A DNA stretch of 64,000 nucleotides from Mytilus galloprovincialis. Taxonomy: Eukaryota > Mollusca > Bivalvia > Mytilida > Mytilidae. The notes under the pieces were generated by a model. That model saw only the letters and a program-made list of their open reading frames with translations, searched no databases and was not told the origin of the DNA. Made by a program: the position numbers and the translations under genes. The DNA lies in contig NC_134844.1 of the NCBI RefSeq assembly GCF_965363235.1, forward strand, positions 88,064,664 to 88,128,663, in the 5' to 3' direction. Below, piece after piece: positions 63,601-64,000 of this stretch (the first letter of the stretch is position 1; each line of letters starts with the position of its first letter).

Positions 63601-63785
63601 CATCTTATCAGTGTCAGAGACGCTTAAATAAAAATAGATTAAAAGTTCAAATAAGTACTAATTTAAAGTGCACTGAGGTCCTAATATTATGAAACATGTG
63701 CAAGTTAACTTACCCTTGTAATCAAAGCGGCGGTCAGAATAATATTCGCTGAAACAGTAATACGACTTACATTTATTTTCGCCAT
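42219..63785 (-). CDS. Triple-tetraspanin membrane protein, copy B (20 exons, 942 aa)
   Basis: Tandem paralog of copy A with the same 20-exon design. Coding exons in transcript order: 63714-63785, 61533-61763, 61053-61127, 59993-60103, 59583-59699, 58352-58506, 56062-56107, 54852-55082, 53753-53827, 52560-52664, 52008-52175, 50383-50466, 49751-49884, 48485-48530, 47501-47737, 46670-46744, 45368-45496, 44426-44617, 43531-43614, 42219-42680. The frame is open over 2829 nt including the stop. Only three exons differ in length from A: exon 4 (111 against 120 nt), exon 13 (134 against 155) and exon 20 (462 against 471), all multiples of three. Phases are identical to A. Exon 18 uses a GTTAGT donor and exon 8 a GTTTGT donor, acceptable but weaker sites. 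CCG lies at residues 409-411 and 700-702; the CGA-type loop of unit 1 reads GLYGALRREKL, so it has lost its cysteine. The intact frame argues that both copies are functional. Confidence 0.84.
43531..48530 (-). CDS. Copy B unit 3: exons 14-19
   Basis: Residues 535-789, exons of 46, 237, 75, 129, 192 and 84 nt as in copy A. The first loop in exon 15 keeps one of the two sequons of copy A (NVT). The large loop has AECCGVGPLIE, PVQCCISQ and SNCTSS, and exon 19 adds SCDDA, giving six cysteines. TM4 is YSIIFFVFMAITILAE. Dispersed repeats sit in the introns at 44643-44945 and 43910-44075, close to but outside the splice sites. Confidence 0.82.
43910..44075 (+). repeat. GCGTTTCGTC-family repeat copy in intron 18 of gene B
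   Basis: A well-kept copy: GGTACCAGGATTATAATTTT, CCAGACACGCGTTTCGTC, GACTCATCAGTGACGCTC, GTTGAAGAGCATTGAGGATC and ACAAATACGGCTAAGGTAA. Confidence 0.7.
44643..44945 (+). repeat. GCGTTTCGTC-family repeat, long copy in intron 17 of gene B
   Basis: Starts ATCAAAGGTACCAAGATT just upstream of exon 18 and runs through CAGACACGCGTTTCGTCTTC, TGTGCCAAATACGGATAAGG and ACGAAGTGCTGACTACTGGG to GGTGATACCCTCGAG, so it covers nearly the whole 300+ base unit. Confidence 0.7.
45000..45110. repeat. CGCGA-rich short repeat, with a relative at 51000-51140
   Basis: TTTTTCGCGAGCAG, TTTCACGAG and ATATAAATCGTCACGAAAG are echoed at 51000-51140 by TTTCGCGAGATATTTG, CATATTAATCGTCGCGAA and ATCTTCGCGTACTTC. These are probably diverged copies of a short element, in introns 17 and 11 of gene B. 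Confidence 0.4.
47835..47856. repeat. AC microsatellite
   Basis: About nine CA dinucleotides in intron 14 of gene B, about 100 bases upstream of exon 15 in gene orientation. Confidence 0.75.
48222..48330 (-). repeat. SINE-like repeat copy, 3' end only
   Basis: Plus-strand GTGGTATGAGTGCCAATGAG, CAACTCTCCATCC and AAACCATTATAGGTCAAGG are the reverse complement of the family's 3' end. 5'-truncated, in intron 14 of gene B. Confidence 0.65.
49455..49700 (+). mobile_element. Penelope-like 3' tail, truncated, next to exon 13 of gene B
   Basis: GGCAACACGACGGGTGTCAC, CTTCCGGAGTACCTGAGATC, CCCCTAGTTTTTGG and GTCCCTTTAGTATCTTTCG match the tail of the 35140-37325 copy in reverse complement. It ends about 50 bases before exon 13 of gene B, in intron 13, opposite to the gene. 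Confidence 0.6.
49751..56107 (-). CDS. Copy B unit 2: exons 7-13
   Basis: Residues 254-534. The exon sizes equal those of copy A (46, 231, 75, 105, 168, 84 nt) except exon 13, which has lost seven codons from the linker. TM1 is split between exons 7/8 (SKVVFASVILKISSL, VAGLGLLGLGLTLIG). The loop holds LQCCGVNYYSE, QFCCKN and GGCGGY, plus TCAEV in exon 12, giving the six-cysteine set. Exon 12 contains FVGWFLAIVLLQ, unchanged from A. Exon 13 ends FLSNWK and the split Arg codon. A long plus-strand open frame over exon 13 is an antisense shadow combined with a retroelement tail. Confidence 0.83.
50489..50685. mobile_element. 197-bp MITE with perfect 17-bp terminal inverted repeats
   Basis: AATTCAGAAATTATTGC (50489-50505) and its exact reverse complement GCAATAATTTCTGAATT (50669-50685). 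The interior has further TTGCGA/TCGCAT words. It lies in intron 11 of gene B and ends 22 bases before the start of exon 12 (50466), so it probably contains or adjoins the branch point. Confidence 0.75.
51661..51706. repeat. C-rich homopolymer tract
   Basis: A run of about 13 C followed by CCCCCC and CCCCCCACC blocks in otherwise A+T-rich intron 11 of gene B. Confidence 0.8.
54063..54260 (+). repeat. GCGTTTCGTC-family repeat, diverged copy
   Basis: CATAGATACATTTACCAAGA, GCGACAGACGTCGACAAAAG and AAGAACTTTGAAAACCAAA follow the family order with many changes; intron 8 of gene B. Confidence 0.4.
55205..55440 (+). repeat. SINE-like repeat copy, diverged
   Basis: TTCGGGGCATTATAGCTAG, TGGCTGTAGGGTGACCATG, GTTGTTAACC and GGAGAGTTATTTCATTGGC follow the family order. 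In intron 7 of gene B. Confidence 0.5.
56430..57717. repeat. 39-bp minisatellite, 33 copies, in intron 6 of gene B
   Basis: Unit of 39 bases (CTTTCTTAATCTAAAGTGTG then TCCACTTGTCAAACTATGC) repeated about 33 times without gaps. As 39 is divisible by three, one plus-strand frame stays open through the array (13-residue unit FLNLKCVHLSNYA), giving a 428-residue open frame that I judge to be a by-product. Units 1-17 (ending in Ala) are nearly uniform; units 18-33 (ending in Thr) are more varied and show a longer period of seven units (about 273 bases): units 22-26 resemble units 29-33. It lies antisense to gene B between exons 6 and 7; the matching intron of gene A is about 370 bases and has no array. 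Confidence 0.92.
57895..58235. repeat. Degenerate CATTACACCAT-type low-complexity repeat
   Basis: Many loosely repeated words (CATTACACCA, CCATACACCAT, GCACCAT) at 57900-57965 and 58100-58235, separated by unique sequence, in intron 6 of gene B next to the 39-bp array. The open frame at 58097-58297 is a product of the repeat. Confidence 0.6.
58352..63785 (-). CDS. Copy B unit 1: exons 1-6
   Basis: Residues 1-253. Exon 1 begins MAKINVSRITVSANIIL. Exon 2 gives the rest of TM1, the KVKDDILDEE loop and TM2, ending YGALRREKLMLAV. Exon 3 (AVVLSSFLICVYIIYIVLLS) is identical to copy A over these residues. Exon 4 is three codons shorter than in A. Exon 5 keeps LGCQN and HYCW, so this loop again has two cysteines and no CCG. 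Exon 6 has 155 nt when the donor at 58346-58351 (GTAAAA) is used and ends DNWS, with the split Arg codon; this is the form homologous to exon 13. An earlier donor (GTATTA at 58421-58426) would shorten it to 80 nt in the same phase. Confidence 0.8.
58945..59420. repeat. Mosaic of diverged repeats in intron 5 of gene B
   Basis: Traces of the Penelope-like tail (GGATACCAAAGGGATAACAC; AACAACACGAACCTTAT; AAGTAAACCTGCTCCTC) and of the GCGTTTCGTC family (CTCATAAGTGACGCTCGAAT) in the order seen at 17881-18445. Old copies; no gene. Confidence 0.45.
60410..60657 (+). repeat. SINE-like repeat, longest and best-kept copy
   Basis: Runs from TTGTCGTTTGTTTATGTGTA through AAATAAGGCCGTTAGTTTG, GAAGGCCGTACGATGACC and GAGTTGTCTCATTGGCAATT to ACCACATCTTCTTTTTTATA. 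Intron 3 of gene B. Confidence 0.7.
61880..63250. other. Intron 1 of gene B: nothing recognised in this stretch
   Basis: A+T-rich sequence without coding signs; the small frame at 61935-62231 has no domain. A trace of the SINE-like family in minus orientation occurs near 63180-63215 (TAGGTCACAGTACGGGC). Confidence 0.4.
63355..63690 (+). repeat. Penelope-like 3' tail and GCGTTTCGTC-family repeat next to exon 1 of gene B
   Basis: 63355-63515 has CACCCCTAGTTTTTTGTTGG, GTTCGTGTTGTTTATTC and TTAGCCATGGCGTTGTCAG, the tail of the 35140-37325 family. 63555-63690 has GATTCCAGGCC, ATGAGTTTCGTCAAC and AGTGCACTGAGGTCC of the GCGTTTCGTC family and ends about 25 bases from the exon 1 splice donor. Confidence 0.55.
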
Positions 63786-63850
63786 TTTAAAAATTATTTG
63801 TTGATAGTAACAGTTGTACGGTTGTCCATTTAAAGATCTTAAGACATTTT
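63786..63850 (-). promoter_or_regulatory. 5' flank of gene B conserved with gene A
   Basis: Counterpart of 32030-32110: TTTGTTGATAGTAACAGTTG followed by a GGTTGTCCATTTAAA block. Conservation outside the coding exons, where most intron sequence is not alignable by eye, suggests 5' UTR or regulatory constraint, or merely the younger edge of the duplication. Confidence 0.5.
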
Positions 63851-64000
63851 CGTGGTATTTGCTCTAGATAAAAAATCTATTTTTAAACAACATTTAAAGA
63901 GATGATATGTTAGAATAGTATGGTATGCACTTACCTTTATAGTACATGGTAATTCATTGTGCATGTTAACAAAAGAAACACTACACTATTATAATAATTG

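Noticed and set aside
7760-63785. Reading the locus as six separate single-tetraspanin genes
   Set aside because: Exons 7 and 14 start in the middle of a codon and carry no start codon, exons 6 and 13 end in the matching phase without a preferred stop, and both copies keep this arrangement. Only transcript data could overturn it.

Overview
The window looks like nuclear DNA of a bivalve mollusc, probably a mussel (Mytilidae). The basis is high A+T content, genes split into many short exons with GT/AG borders, and dense repeat families of a kind I associate with mussel and other bivalve genomes, including Penelope-like retroelements and short hairpin elements. The species is an inference. No rRNA, tRNA or CRISPR was recognised.

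The main content is two large paralogous genes in tandem on the minus strand: copy A (32029 down to 7760) and copy B (63785 down to 42219). Each can be assembled by eye as 20 coding exons with consensus splice sites and one continuous reading frame, giving 955 aa for A and 942 aa for B. Each predicted protein holds three successive four-helix tetraspanin-like units (12 membrane spans) and ends in a long charged cytoplasmic tail. Exon sizes repeat inside the gene (46/231/75/105/168/84/155 nt in unit 2; 46/237/75/129/192/84 nt in unit 3; a 155-nt linker exon also ends unit 1). This points to internal triplication of a single tetraspanin gene, followed by duplication of the whole gene. Unit 1 keeps the tetraspanin CGA loop but has lost the CCG motif; units 2 and 3 keep CCG and six loop cysteines. 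I know of no described triple-tetraspanin protein, so this is the best candidate for an undescribed system.

At the left edge a plus-strand exon (4152-4634) resembles the tail exon of these genes. It is probably the last exon of a third, convergent paralog that lies mostly outside the window. A 3.75-kb inverted-repeat element with TA flanks (274-4024) lies just upstream of it.

Region by region: 1-4640, inverted-repeat element with MULE-transposase debris, then the plus-strand tail exon; 4640-7760, intergenic repeats and a GC-richer block (6130-7110); 7760-32029, gene A, with Penelope-like retroelement sequence in introns 2 and 4; 32030-42218, intergenic, with a 5'-truncated Penelope-like copy split by a 1245-bp hAT-like element with a clear 8-bp target duplication; 42219-63785, gene B, with a 33-copy 39-bp minisatellite in intron 6; 63786-64000, 5' flank of gene B, similar to that of gene A. 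Several dispersed repeat families appear to be 3' tails of the Penelope-like elements.
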